Notes: generated by a model from the sequence alone, not told the origin. A DNA stretch of 40,516 nt from UBA6183 sp034676125 (GCA_034676125.1 JAUCCO010000014.1:1-40516), one strand, 5' to 3'. Positions 1 to 7,430 are shown, counted from the first letter of the stretch. Numbers and translations: made by a program.

Positions 1-165
1 CCTCCGCCAAATCCACCACCACCAAATCCACCAAATCCACCACCGCCACCACCGCCAGAAAATCCACCACTGCCTAATGTTCCTCCCCAAAATACTGGTC
101 CACCAAAGCCACCACGGCTACGGTTTCCTTTTCCGCCACCACCACCACGGCTAAATAAAATTAGC
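1..165 (-). repeat. Low-complexity Gly-codon repeat (C-terminal tail of the TPM gene)
   Basis: On the minus strand this is an imperfect run of GGT/GGA/GGC codons broken by TTT, coding for Gly-Gly-Phe-Gly units. It explains the CCACCA-rich plus-strand sequence at the window edge. It is coding sequence, not a separate element. Confidence 0.8.
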
Positions 166-767
166 ACAATAATGATGATAACAAATATTACTATTAATGG
201 TGGTTTCTTTTCTCCAGAATTACCTTGGTCATCATTAACAAATTCGCCAGAGGCAGCTTGCATTATTGATGTTGTTGCAGCATCAATACCAACATAATAT
301 TGTCCTTGTTTAAAAGCTGGGTTCATTTGTTGGGTGCGTATACGTGTGCTTATTGCATCTGTAATGGTGGCTTCCATACCGTATCCAGTATGTATTCTTG
401 CTTTTCTATCAGCTAAAGCAATGTATAATAAAACACCATTGTTTTTACCTTTTTGGCCAATACCCCAACTTTCTGCTAAGCGTTGGCAATAATCAAATAA
501 ATCATCGCCATCTAAACTTTGCTCAATAACTACTACTATTTGGGTTGAAGTACTATCTTGGTATGCACGAAGTTTATTTTCTAAACTATTTAATTCGCCA
601 CTGCTTAAAGTATTGGTATAATCATTAACCAATTGGTTAGGTTTTGCAGGAATATCTTTTGCAAAAATAGTTAGTGTGCTAAATGTAATTAGGGTTAAAA
701 TGCATAGCTTTTTTAAAACAGTTGATGCATAAAATGGAGTAGGGGTAAGTTGTTTAAGTTTATTCAT
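1..767 (-). CDS. TPM-domain (YgcG-type) membrane protein with Gly-rich tail, 3' end cut off
   Basis: I translated this by hand from the ATG at 767. An N-terminal hydrophobic signal (about residues 20-37) is followed by a TPM domain with the family blocks QIVVVIEQS, WGIGQKGKNNGVLLYIA and RKARIHTGYGME. Then come one membrane segment (about 195-210, rich in Ile/Val) and a tail made almost only of Gly, Phe, Ser and Arg that runs off the window. This is the usual YgcG layout: an extracytoplasmic TPM domain, an anchor and a Gly-rich C-terminus. The start overlaps the stop of the upstream TPM gene by 8 nt, and lemA lies upstream, a common pairing. The biochemical function of the family is not settled; TPM domains have been linked to phosphatase activity and photosystem repair in plants. 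Identification is strong and function is open. Confidence 0.9.
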   Translation of the reverse strand, partial: MNKLKQLTPTPFYASTVLKKLCILTLITFSTLTIFAKDIPAKPNQLVNDYTNTLSSGELNSLENKLRAYQDSTSTQIVVVIEQSLDGDDLFDYCQRLAESWGIGQKGKNNGVLLYIALADRKARIHTGYGMEATITDAISTRIRTQQMNPAFKQGQYYVGIDAATTSIMQAASGEFVNDDQGNSGEKKPPLIVIFVIIIIVLILFSRGGGGGKGNRSRGGFGGPVFWGGTLGSGGFSGGGGGGGFGGFGGGGFGG

Positions 768-1212
768 TATTACCTCCAGTATTCCCAAACGATATTTCGT
801 TACTTAATTCATTTACATCATCACTTTGGTAAGCAAAATGATACTTTAATTTTTCGCCAGCTTGTTCAATTGCCAAACATAAACCTTCAGCAAATTTTTG
901 TTGCTTAAAATGCGATAATAATAAAGCGTTTTCTTCGTCCCAAAATTGTTGCGATACTTTTTCGTGAATTCCTTTATCGCCAACTATGGCAAATTTTTTA
1001 TCAGCATAAGCCAAATAAAATAATACCCCATTTTTAAGTTCGGTGGCATGCATACCCAGTTCTCCAAATACTTGTGTTGCTCTTTCGTATGCATCACCAG
1101 CACATTTGGCTTCTAGGTGTACCCTAATTTCGCCACTGGTATTTAACTCGGCTAATCTAATTGCTTCAACAATTTGCTGTTGTTGTGCTTCTGTAAAAAA
1201 AGTGTCTGCCAT
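760..1212 (-). CDS. TPM-domain protein without membrane anchor
   Basis: This is a 150-aa protein starting MADTFFTEAQ. I chose the ATG at 1212 over an in-frame ATG at 1248 because the extra twelve residues are not family-like. The TPM domain fills the protein: an acidic/amphipathic first helix, SGEIRVHLE, ELKNGVLFYLAYADKKFAIVGDKGIHEKV and a late FAEGLCLAIEQ helix. There is no signal peptide or membrane helix, so it is probably cytoplasmic or peripheral, unlike the next gene. It sits between lemA (81-nt gap) and a second TPM gene whose ATG overlaps its stop (ATGAATAA at 760-767), so translational coupling is likely. The lemA-TPM-TPM order is common in Bacteroidota. Its molecular role is unknown. 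Confidence 0.9.
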   Translation of the reverse strand: MADTFFTEAQQQQIVEAIRLAELNTSGEIRVHLEAKCAGDAYERATQVFGELGMHATELKNGVLFYLAYADKKFAIVGDKGIHEKVSQQFWDEENALLLSHFKQQKFAEGLCLAIEQAGEKLKYHFAYQSDDVNELSNEISFGNTGGNNE

Positions 1213-1293
1213 TGTATTAATTAATAAAATATGCCACAAACACAGCATAAAAATACTGTATTTGTGGCTTAAAATTATACTGGTAAATGTAGT

Positions 1294-1887
1294 TTATTCG
1301 AAGTCTACTTTTGGTGCTTTATCTGCTCCTTTATCAGCTTCAAAATATCCTTTTTTATCAAACCCAAATATGCCGCTATAAATTACCTGAGGAAACTTAC
1401 GGATGTAGGTGTTGTAATCTTTAACAATATCGTTAAATTTCTGACGCTCTACTGCAATACGGTTTTCAGTTCCTTCTAATTGTGATTGAAGCTCTAAAAA
1501 GTTTTGTGTTGCTTTAAGTTGAGGATACTGCTCGGCTACTACCATTAAACGACCCAATGCTTGGCTTAACTCACCTTGCGATGATTGAAACTTTTGAATT
1601 TGCTCTGGTGATAATTTACTTGCATCAACTTTTATTGATGAAGCACTGGCACGTGCATTAATTACATCTGTTAATGTTTTTTGCTCAAAATTGGCCACAC
1701 CTTTTACAGTACTTACCAAATTAGGAATTAAGTCTGCACGTCTTTGGTACACGTTTTCAACCTGTGCCCATGCAGATGTGGTGGCTTCTTGTTTAGTTAC
1801 CATACTATTGTAACTGCCGCAACCATTAAAAATAAGTAGCATAAATAAACCTGCTACTGCTAATAAAATAATCGTACCTTTTTTCAT
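1294..1887 (-). CDS. lemA: LemA family protein
   Basis: The 197-aa product is a typical LemA protein. It has an N-terminal membrane segment (about residues 4-22) ending in a lipobox-like NGC. The conserved stretch W-AQVENVYQRRADLIPNLVSTVKG follows, then a long helical region and the C-terminal block YNTYIRKFP with FGFDKK. LemA proteins are one-TM proteins with a helical extracytoplasmic part; their function is poorly defined. The gene is first in the lemA-TPM-TPM unit and is divergent from the glycosyltransferase at 2032. The length is normal for the family. Confidence 0.95.
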   Translation of the reverse strand: MKKGTIILLAVAGLFMLLIFNGCGSYNSMVTKQEATTSAWAQVENVYQRRADLIPNLVSTVKGVANFEQKTLTDVINARASASSIKVDASKLSPEQIQKFQSSQGELSQALGRLMVVAEQYPQLKATQNFLELQSQLEGTENRIAVERQKFNDIVKDYNTYIRKFPQVIYSGIFGFDKKGYFEADKGADKAPKVDFE

Positions 1888-1976
1888 GTTGATGTGTTAA
1901 TTGAGTTGTTGCAATATACAAATTGCTTTCCAAAGTTACCTAAACTGACAAAATGCCTATATACTTTGCCTACTTA

Positions 1977-2008
1977 TTTGGTGTTTTTACCGCTTGTACT
2001 TATACTTG
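1977..2008 (+). promoter_or_regulatory. Bacteroidota-type promoter for the GT9 gene
   Basis: TTTG at 1977-1980 (-33 position), a 20-bp spacer, then TATACTTG at 2001-2008, which matches the TAnnTTTG -7 box at seven of eight positions. The ATG at 2032 lies 24 nt downstream. This supports that start over in-frame codons further upstream. Confidence 0.55.
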
Positions 2009-2031
2009 CGTTTAAGCCAAGCGCATATAAG

Positions 2032-3102
2032 ATGATTTTTAAACCAAACTGTTCGCATTATAAAGGACACATTCCTTGCAAACCTCATAAAGAATTTGGA
2101 TACCATTGTGATAATTGCCCTGCATTTAAAGCGGTAACCAAACGCATTTTAATTATTAAACTGGGTGCAATTGGCGATGTAATAAGAACAACTCCTTTAG
2201 TGGTTAGGTTTAAAAAAGAATATCCTGATTGTAAAATTACGTGGCTTACTTGGACGCCTGACATTTTACCAACCACACAAATTGATGAAGTGCTAAAATG
2301 GGATTACAACAGTATATTGTATGTGCAAAATAGCAGTTGGGATATTGCTATAAACCTTGATAAAGAAAAAGAAGCGGGTGCATTATTAAAAATTGTAGAT
2401 GCCAAAGAAAAGTATGGTTATGTGTTAAAGGATAATGAAATTCAACCAATGAATGATTTAGCCGTACATAAATTTGCTACTGGTATGTTTGATGATGTGA
2501 GTAAGGCCAATACCAAAAGTTACCTACAAGAAATATTTGAAATTTGTGACAGAACCCATCAAGGCGAACCTTACTTAATGGATACCCATGATGATAAAGG
2601 TTACACTTGGAATTTACCCAAAGGCAAAAAAATTATTGGTATGAATACTGGCTGCGGTGGCCGATGGACAACACGTTTATGGAGTATTGATAAATGGGTT
2701 GAGTTGGTTGCATTATTAAAAATACAACATCCAGATGCCGAAATTTTATTGTTAGGTGGCGAAGCCGAAGACTTGCGTAATAAAGAAATACAACAACGCA
2801 GCGGTGCATTATATTTGGGTTATTTTAGTTTGGACCAATTTATAAACTTAGTAAACCATTGCGAAATGGTAATTACACAAGTTACCATGGGTATGCACAT
2901 AACACTTGCATTAGGCAAAAAAATTGTATTGATGAACAATATTTTTAACCCTTACGAATTTGATTTATTTGGCAAAGGCGAAATTGTTGGTCCTGATAAA
3001 ACTTGTAAATGTTTTTACCGTGGCAGTTGCTTAGATGGCATAAGTTGTATGGAAGAATTACCTGCCACAAAAATTGCTGATGCAGTAAAAAGACACTTCT
3101 AG
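2032..3102 (+). CDS. Glycosyltransferase family 9 (heptosyltransferase-like)
   Basis: The 356-aa product carries the GT9 N-terminal signature ILIIKLGAIGDVIRTTPLV (about residues 39-57), followed by a Rossmann-like fold. The C-terminal half has GMNTGCGGRWTTRLW and ILLLGGEAEDLRN, which form the nucleotide-sugar side of the fold. GT9 enzymes move heptose or related sugars onto lipopolysaccharide core at the inner membrane. Before the GT9 domain is a short Cys-rich head with four Cys (7, 16, 26, 29), possibly a metal site, and more Cys occur near the C-terminus (CKCFYRGSC). The frame stays open upstream to 1894, but the promoter at 1977-2008 and the family boundary favour 2032. The sugar substrate cannot be told from sequence. 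Confidence 0.88.
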   Translation: MIFKPNCSHYKGHIPCKPHKEFGYHCDNCPAFKAVTKRILIIKLGAIGDVIRTTPLVVRFKKEYPDCKITWLTWTPDILPTTQIDEVLKWDYNSILYVQNSSWDIAINLDKEKEAGALLKIVDAKEKYGYVLKDNEIQPMNDLAVHKFATGMFDDVSKANTKSYLQEIFEICDRTHQGEPYLMDTHDDKGYTWNLPKGKKIIGMNTGCGGRWTTRLWSIDKWVELVALLKIQHPDAEILLLGGEAEDLRNKEIQQRSGALYLGYFSLDQFINLVNHCEMVITQVTMGMHITLALGKKIVLMNNIFNPYEFDLFGKGEIVGPDKTCKCFYRGSCLDGISCMEELPATKIADAVKRHF

Positions 3103-3617
3103 TAATAAAACATTTATCAACTAATCCATACACATAAATTTATTTGTGTTTTTGTAATTGCCGGTAACTTTAGTTTAAATGTAAATTGGTTAATGGGCTT
3201 GAGGCATTCTTAAACAGTAAGTTAAGCTGAATTTCGCTTCGTTTTTTTGTTAGTTAACTATTATGGGTTGATTTTTTAATAAGTTATCATTTACAATTTG
3301 TTTTTAAACTTAGCTGCATGTAGCTGTCAGTTTTATAAATAGTTAGGTTATATCAGTATTTTAATACAACTTTACCAAACAAAACAGATTGTGGATGACT
3401 TTATTCACACTTTGATACCAACACTCACTATGATAGTTTGATCAAACATAAAAGAAACTGCAACAAGGTTTCTTTTTTTCCTCGAATCCAAATCCGGATA
3501 TTTTTATTACTATAATTTATAACACATTTCTCGGAAATTTGGTTTGAACTAAACACTTTTACTTAACATGTTTAGGACTTAAATACTGCAAAAAAAATAT
3601 TTGACTATTCAAAACAA
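3103..3617. other. 515-bp intergenic region with a palindrome and a terminator-like hairpin
   Basis: There is no convincing ORF. I see a perfect 12-bp palindrome GTTTGATCAAAC at 3436-3447 and, just after it, an 8-bp stem with a 9-nt loop and T-run (3451-3479). The rest is plain AT-rich sequence. It probably holds the 3' end of the GT9 transcript and the promoter of the AraC-type gene at 3618, but I could not locate a clear -7 box. Confidence 0.5.
3451..3479 (+). terminator. Terminator-like hairpin
   Basis: AAAGAAAC (3451-3458) pairs perfectly with GTTTCTTT (3468-3475) across a 9-nt loop, and a short run of T follows. It is AT-rich, so the stem is weak, and it lies 350 nt after the GT9 stop. 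It could instead be a leader hairpin upstream of the AraC-type gene. Confidence 0.4.
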
Positions 3618-4178
3618 ATGAAACTTTATATCAAATACATGGTGAGCCTTCGTTGCAAAATGATGGTGATGGAAGAGTTGAAAAGGCTGGGGTTAAAATA
3701 TGTGGTAGTTGATTTAGGTATGGCTGAGATTTTAGAAGAAATAACGGTAAGCCAACGCGAACAACTAAAAATAAATTTATTAAAGTCGGGTTTGGAGTTA
3801 ATGGACGATAAAAGGGCCATTTTAATTGAAAGAATAAGAAATGTAATTACTGAAATGATTCATTATGCTGATGAATTGCCTAAAGAGAACTATTCAGACT
3901 ATATAAGCGAAAAATTAAATTACGATTACACCTATTTGGCAAATGTTTTTTCGGAAGTAAAGGGCATTACCTTACAGCAATACATCATTGTTCAAAAAAT
4001 AGAAAAGGTAAAAGAACTTATTTTGTATGACGAGCTTAACCTTACTGAAATATCATACAAAATGCATTACAGCAGTGTGGCCCACTTATCTAACCAATTT
4101 AAAAAAATTACTGGTCTTACACCTTCTTTTTATAAGCAACTACAACAAAAACGTAACGAAAACTTGGAAGATACCTAG
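3618..4178 (+). CDS. AraC-family transcriptional regulator
   Basis: The 186-aa protein starts MKLYIKYMVSLRCKMMV, a head I recognise from a set of short Bacteroidota AraC-type proteins. The C-terminal 100 residues form the two-helix-turn-helix AraC DNA-binding domain: the first HTH is near 92-118 (LNYDYTYLANVFSEVKG) and the second near 141-165 (NLTEISYKMHYSSVAHLSNQF), ending in the typical FKKITGLTPSFYK. The N-terminal part has no recognisable sugar- or cupin-type sensor. It stands just upstream of two promoters that carry direct repeats 21 bp apart, the spacing used by AraC-type dimers, so it is the best local candidate for binding them. That link is inference. Confidence 0.9.
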   Translation: MKLYIKYMVSLRCKMMVMEELKRLGLKYVVVDLGMAEILEEITVSQREQLKINLLKSGLELMDDKRAILIERIRNVITEMIHYADELPKENYSDYISEKLNYDYTYLANVFSEVKGITLQQYIIVQKIEKVKELILYDELNLTEISYKMHYSSVAHLSNQFKKITGLTPSFYKQLQQKRNENLEDT

Positions 4179-4232
4179 GAAGTTATTAGTAATGGGTTGA
4201 TTAAAGATTAACAGTTATGGTTTCTTCTCATC

Positions 4233-4297
4233 TGTGATTAATGTAACTTATTAAACTACATGTGTAACTAGCCTAACGTTTATTAAGCCTAAGATTG
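4233..4297 (+). promoter_or_regulatory. Composite promoter/operator, copy 1 (upstream of the cupin gene)
   Basis: TGTGATTAATGTAACT (4233-4248), 12 nt, TGTGTAACT (4261-4269), 20 nt, then a -7-like box TAAGATTG (4290-4297; one mismatch to TAnnTTTG). The two GTAACT cores are 21 bp apart, and the second sits where the -33 element should be. The same blocks at the same spacings recur at 4931-4995. The ATG of the cupin gene is 39 nt after the box. Confidence 0.7.
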
Positions 4298-4336
4298 TAA
4301 TATGATTTAAGTTATTAAAACTTGGTTGGAAAATAC

Positions 4337-4687
4337 ATGGAAAGAGATGATAATTTAGAAGTAGAAAAATCGAAGGCAATTAATATTGCCAAGATGATTG
4401 ATTACATTCCAAATTCGGTTCAATGTAAGTTAATAATCAAAAAACATACAGGTAATGTTCGGGTAATGTCTTTTGATAGAGGAGAAATACTAAAAGAAAA
4501 AATATCGCCTTTTGATACTTTAGTGCAAATAATAGAGGGGCAAGCAGAAGTTATTATTGAAAATAACTCGCATCAACTAAACTTAGGCGAAGGTATTATA
4601 CTACCCGCCCACATACCAAATATTATAAAAGCAAGTGGTCGATCTAAGATGATGTTTACTGTTATAAAAAGTGGTTACGATATATGA
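4337..4687 (+). CDS. Small cupin-fold protein
   Basis: The 116-aa protein is a single cupin barrel. It has the second-half cupin signature LVQIIEGQAEVIIENN followed by LNLGEGIILPAHIPNIIKA and a final FTVIKS strand. The histidine triad of metal-binding cupins is largely absent (only H92-type positions near PAHIPN), so metal binding is doubtful. I took the ATG at 4337; a TTG at 4322 in frame is less likely. Its stop overlaps the next ORF by ATGA. In Bacteroidota such cupins are found with stress-type small genes. No substrate can be assigned. Confidence 0.85.
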   Translation: MERDDNLEVEKSKAINIAKMIDYIPNSVQCKLIIKKHTGNVRVMSFDRGEILKEKISPFDTLVQIIEGQAEVIIENNSHQLNLGEGIILPAHIPNIIKASGRSKMMFTVIKSGYDI

Positions 4688-4869
4688 GAGATTACAACAA
4701 TAACAATAATTTTTTTGTTGTAGGAACCACTGTACAAGCAAAAAATAATTTATCAGAAAAACTATTTATTAGAAGGTATGTTGATGGCATATATTACTGC
4801 AAGCTGTTAGCCGACCCAGCCCACAAGGATTTGGTTTATTTTGAACGAGAGCTTATGACTGCTGATTAA
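4684..4869 (+). CDS. Conserved-looking 61-aa protein coupled to the cupin gene
   Basis: The start codon overlaps the cupin stop (ATGA at 4684-4687), a classic coupled junction, which is the best evidence that it is translated. The sequence holds GTTVQAKNN, KLFIRRYVDGIYYC and KDLVYFERELM. The overall look is a small beta-barrel-like protein with one Cys. I believe similar short proteins occur in other Bacteroidota but cannot name a family. No signal peptide or membrane segment. Function unknown. Confidence 0.75.
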   Translation: MRDYNNNNNFFVVGTTVQAKNNLSEKLFIRRYVDGIYYCKLLADPAHKDLVYFERELMTAD

Positions 4870-4930
4870 TTGGTAGATGGTTTTTACCACAAGTTTTCAA
4901 AAATACAAATACTTAAATAGTTTGGTTATG

Positions 4931-4995
4931 TGTGATTAATGTAACTATAAATAAAGGTTGTGTAACTTTTATTACTGCATAAGTTATCACCTTTG
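4931..4995 (+). promoter_or_regulatory. Composite promoter/operator, copy 2
   Basis: TGTGATTAATGTAACT (4931-4946), 12 nt, TGTGTAACT (4959-4967), 20 nt, then CACCTTTG (4988-4995; one mismatch to TAnnTTTG). Element sequence and both spacings match copy 1 at 4233-4297 exactly, while the spacer sequences differ. The predicted start of transcription falls at about 5000-5003, almost on the ATG of the small ORF at 4999. Confidence 0.7.
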
Positions 4996-4998
4996 TAT

Positions 4999-5220
4999 AT
5001 GATAATTCGCCTGTATAATTTCCTTTTTTTTAAACAAGATTACTTGCAACACCTTAAAAACTGGTGGCGTGAAAGCTTAAGTTGGTTGAACACTCAAATT
5101 GAGGTTATACCTGCTTGCGATTTATTAAAAGCCACCAACGCTTCTGATAATTTACTTGCAGAGCTTGAATGGAAGATGGGAAAATCAGAAGCGGAACTTT
5201 TATACATTAACTCATATTAA
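4999..5220 (+). CDS. Putative 73-aa small protein
   Basis: The ORF reads MIIRLYNFLFFKQDYLQ, then a Trp-rich stretch (LKNWWRESLSWLN) and a plausible globular tail (LLAELEWKMGKSEAELLY). It ends 15 nt before the next gene. The composition is protein-like, but the ATG lies only 3 nt after the predicted -7 box at 4988-4995. The mRNA may therefore be leaderless, the start may be misjudged, or the ORF may be an untranslated leader of the lipoprotein gene. No family is recognised. Confidence 0.45.
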   Translation: MIIRLYNFLFFKQDYLQHLKNWWRESLSWLNTQIEVIPACDLLKATNASDNLLAELEWKMGKSEAELLYINSY

Positions 5221-5235
5221 CCTTTATCAATAAAA

Positions 5236-5664
5236 ATGAAAAACCCAGTACTAATTATAACAGCCATATTTGCTTTTGTATACGGATGTAATTCGCCAGA
5301 AACCAAAGTAGAAAATGCGAAACAAGATTTGAAAGAAGCTAAAGTAGAATTACGGCAAGAAAAAGCAGATTCAGTTAACGATTATATGGCTTTTAAAGCA
5401 GAGTCGGATGCGAGGATTGAAGCTAATGAAGTTGCTATTGCTGCTTACAAATCTCACCTAAAAATTAGTAACAAACCATTACAAAAAGCAGATCAAAAAA
5501 TTATTGATGAATTGGAGCAACGTAATATTGACATGCGTAAAAAAATAGACTTATATCAAGAAAACGGAAAAGATAAATGGGCTGCTTTTAAAACTGAATT
5601 TAATAACGATATGGATAATTTAGGACAGGCACTTAAAAATATTACCGTTAAAAATACCAATTAG
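5236..5664 (+). CDS. Coiled-coil lipoprotein, possible sll1863-type stress protein
   Basis: The 142-aa protein has a short signal peptide ending in a lipobox (FVYGC, Cys18), so it is likely an envelope lipoprotein. The rest is charged and helical with heptad-like spacing: AKQDLKEAKVELRQEKADS, a middle ARIEANEVAIAAYK, and the C-terminal block KWAAFKTEFNNDMDNLGQAL. The gene at 6974 is a clear paralogue with the same helix pattern and the same W-AAFK-EFN block but an ordinary signal peptide. Both resemble what is annotated in Bacteroidota as sll1863 family stress response protein; that label is from memory. It precedes YtxH and PPK2 genes. Confidence 0.8.
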   Translation: MKNPVLIITAIFAFVYGCNSPETKVENAKQDLKEAKVELRQEKADSVNDYMAFKAESDARIEANEVAIAAYKSHLKISNKPLQKADQKIIDELEQRNIDMRKKIDLYQENGKDKWAAFKTEFNNDMDNLGQALKNITVKNTN

Positions 5665-5685
5665 TTTAGGATGCATTTTTAGGTT

Positions 5686-5707
5686 TTGTTTATCCAAAAA
5701 TAAACAA
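5686..5707. repeat. Inverted repeat between the lipoprotein and YtxH genes
   Basis: TTGTTTAT (5686-5693) and ATAAACAA (5700-5707) form an 8-bp stem with a 6-nt loop. There is no T-run, so it is not a clear terminator; it could mark a processing or regulatory site. The AT-rich composition makes chance possible. Confidence 0.35.
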
Positions 5708-5757
5708 GCATTATAGAAAAAGACAATTATAAAATTTAATATCAAAACAATTATATT

Positions 5758-6027
5758 ATGAAAAATTCAGATTCGGTTAAAGTTATTGGCGGAGTATTAT
5801 TAGGTGCTGCTATTGGTGGAGCATTAGGTATTTTATTTGCCCCACACAAAGGTAGTAAAACAAGAAAACGTATTATGTCTAAAGGTTCTCATTTGTCGGA
5901 TGCTATTCAAGATAAATTTGAAGATTTAATGGATGACGTTAAAGAAGAGGTTGCAAGTATTAAGCACAATTTACATGTTCGTATGGACGATGAATTGGCT
6001 AAAATTGAAGGTAACAAAAAAAATTAA
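5758..6027 (+). CDS. YtxH domain-containing protein
   Basis: The 89-aa protein has the YtxH pattern: a Gly-rich membrane segment (about residues 9-27, VIGGVLLGAAIGGALGILFA), then PHKGSKTRKRI, then a charged amphipathic helix to the end. YtxH proteins are small general-stress membrane proteins of unknown mechanism. It lies 25 nt before the polyphosphate kinase gene, so the two are likely co-transcribed. The length is normal. Confidence 0.92.
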   Translation: MKNSDSVKVIGGVLLGAAIGGALGILFAPHKGSKTRKRIMSKGSHLSDAIQDKFEDLMDDVKEEVASIKHNLHVRMDDELAKIEGNKKN

Positions 6028-6052
6028 TTAGGGTTAATTAATAAGTCGCAAC

Positions 6053-6799
6053 ATGCATTTATCCGATATATCTACAATCCCTTCAGAAGAAATTGATAAA
6101 AAAACGATTGTTGAAAAGTTGCCTGAATTACTTAAGCAGCTTTCTAATATTCAAGAAAGGTTATATGCGCAGCATGCCTTTTCGGTATTAATTATTTTGC
6201 AAGGGATGGATACATCGGGTAAAGATGGTGCGATTAAACAAGTGTTTACAGGTGTAAACCCAGCAGGTTGTAATGTTACTTCTTTTAAGGAGCCTACTGA
6301 AATTGAACGTAACCATCATTTTTTGTGGCGAATTAGCAAGGCTTGCCCACAATTAGGAATGATGCAAATTTTTAACCGTTCGCAATATGAAGATGTGTTA
6401 ATACCGATGGTAAAATCTACCTTAGATAAAAAAGCGCTGAAAGAACGTTGCGAAGAAATTACTGTTTTTGAAAAAGGCTTAGTTAATGCCAATACCATTG
6501 TGATGAAATTTTTTCTTCACGTTTCGCAAGACGAGCAGTATAGAAGACTTACTAAACGAAAAGAAAATCCTAATAAACAATGGAAGTTTAATCCAAATGA
6601 TTTGTTGGATATAGAAAAACACCATAAGTATTTAAATGCTTATCAATTTATTTTCGATAACCAATCAAAAGACTTGCCTTGGGTAATTGTGCCATCTGAT
6701 AAAAAATGGTATAAAAACTATTTTATTTTAAACAGCATTGTCGAAACTTTAACTGCATATCACTTCACTTTTCCGGAGTTAAACAATACTACTAGTTAG
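6053..6799 (+). CDS. PPK2-family polyphosphate kinase
   Basis: The 248-aa protein has the PPK2 Walker A GMDTSGKDG (residues 51-59), the conserved GVNPAGCNVTSFKEPT lid-type block (68-82), and the Walker B/lid motif FNRSQYEDVL (107-116). The C-terminal part has KRKENPNKQWKFNPNDL and WVIVPSDKKWYKNY, both typical. PPK2 enzymes transfer phosphate between polyphosphate and nucleoside mono- or diphosphates in the cytoplasm. The class (I, II or III) and nucleotide preference cannot be fixed here. Placement beside YtxH and stress-type genes suggests a role in stress or energy buffering; a ppx-type exopolyphosphatase is at 19245. Confidence 0.93.
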   Translation: MHLSDISTIPSEEIDKKTIVEKLPELLKQLSNIQERLYAQHAFSVLIILQGMDTSGKDGAIKQVFTGVNPAGCNVTSFKEPTEIERNHHFLWRISKACPQLGMMQIFNRSQYEDVLIPMVKSTLDKKALKERCEEITVFEKGLVNANTIVMKFFLHVSQDEQYRRLTKRKENPNKQWKFNPNDLLDIEKHHKYLNAYQFIFDNQSKDLPWVIVPSDKKWYKNYFILNSIVETLTAYHFTFPELNNTTS

Positions 6800-6902
6800 C
6801 TAAATATGTTTAGTACAATAGTTATGTAGGCTCATACTTCTGTTTGGTTTTATCGATGTTGACTAGGAATTATTAATCAGAAAAAATATAGATGTTCGAT
6901 TA

Positions 6903-6933
6903 GTTTTCAAAAAAATTAATTCGAATTGAAAAC
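6903..6933. repeat. Inverted repeat upstream of the 6974 gene
   Basis: GTTTTCAA (6903-6910) pairs with TTGAAAAC (6926-6933) over a 15-nt loop that itself holds the palindrome AATTCGAATT. It lies in the 174-bp gap between PPK2 and the coiled-coil gene and may be an operator or leader hairpin. No -7 box was clear nearby. Confidence 0.35.
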
Positions 6934-6973
6934 CTCGTGATATCAATAAATTGGGTTAATTGATCAAATCAAT

Positions 6974-7396
6974 ATGAAAAAAAGTATTTCATTTATTATT
7001 GCTATTACTGCATTGGTTTTGTCGGTGCAGGCACAAAATACAAAGGAGAAATTAAAAACTGCCCGCCAGGATATTGCAATTGCAAAAGCTAATTTAAAGC
7101 AAGCCAAACTCGATTCTATTGCAGAGTATAATCAGTTTAAAAAGGAATCATTTTTAAGGATTGAAGAGAACAATCAAACCATCGAAGCTTTAAAAATAGA
7201 TAAGATAGCAAAAGAAAAGGCTGCAACCGAAGCTTATATTAAAAAAGTAGAAGCTTTAAAAACTCAAAATGCCGAATTAAAAGAAAGTGTGGTAAACTAC
7301 CGTGCAGATGGAAATACCAACTGGGCAGCTTTTAAACGAGAGTTTAATAGAAAGATGGAAATACTTAGGCAATCATTTCTCGATTCGCGTGATTAA
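6974..7396 (+). CDS. Secreted coiled-coil protein, paralogue of the 5236 lipoprotein
   Basis: The 140-aa protein has a standard signal peptide ending VQAQ (cleavage near residue 20), with no lipobox Cys. The mature part is almost all charged helix: KLKTARQDIAIAKANLKQAK, a middle LRIEENNQTIEALK, and the C-terminal NWAAFKREFNRKMEILRQS. The helix layout and the W-AAFK-EFN block match the product of 5236-5664, so the two come from a duplication that later diverged in anchoring. The likely site is the periplasm. It fits the sll1863-type stress protein label loosely. Function unknown. Confidence 0.8.
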   Translation: MKKSISFIIAITALVLSVQAQNTKEKLKTARQDIAIAKANLKQAKLDSIAEYNQFKKESFLRIEENNQTIEALKIDKIAKEKAATEAYIKKVEALKTQNAELKESVVNYRADGNTNWAAFKREFNRKMEILRQSFLDSRD

Positions 7397-7430
7397 ATAA
7401 TTTTTACCCGTATTATAAATCTAAACTGTT

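Noticed and set aside
1213..1248. 12-residue extension of the soluble TPM protein (MLCLWHILLINT)
   Set aside because: It is hydrophobic but too short for a signal peptide, and the family start fits MADTFF at 1212.
1043..1381. 112-codon plus-strand ORF
   Set aside because: It lies antisense to the TPM and lemA genes and only mirrors their codon structure.
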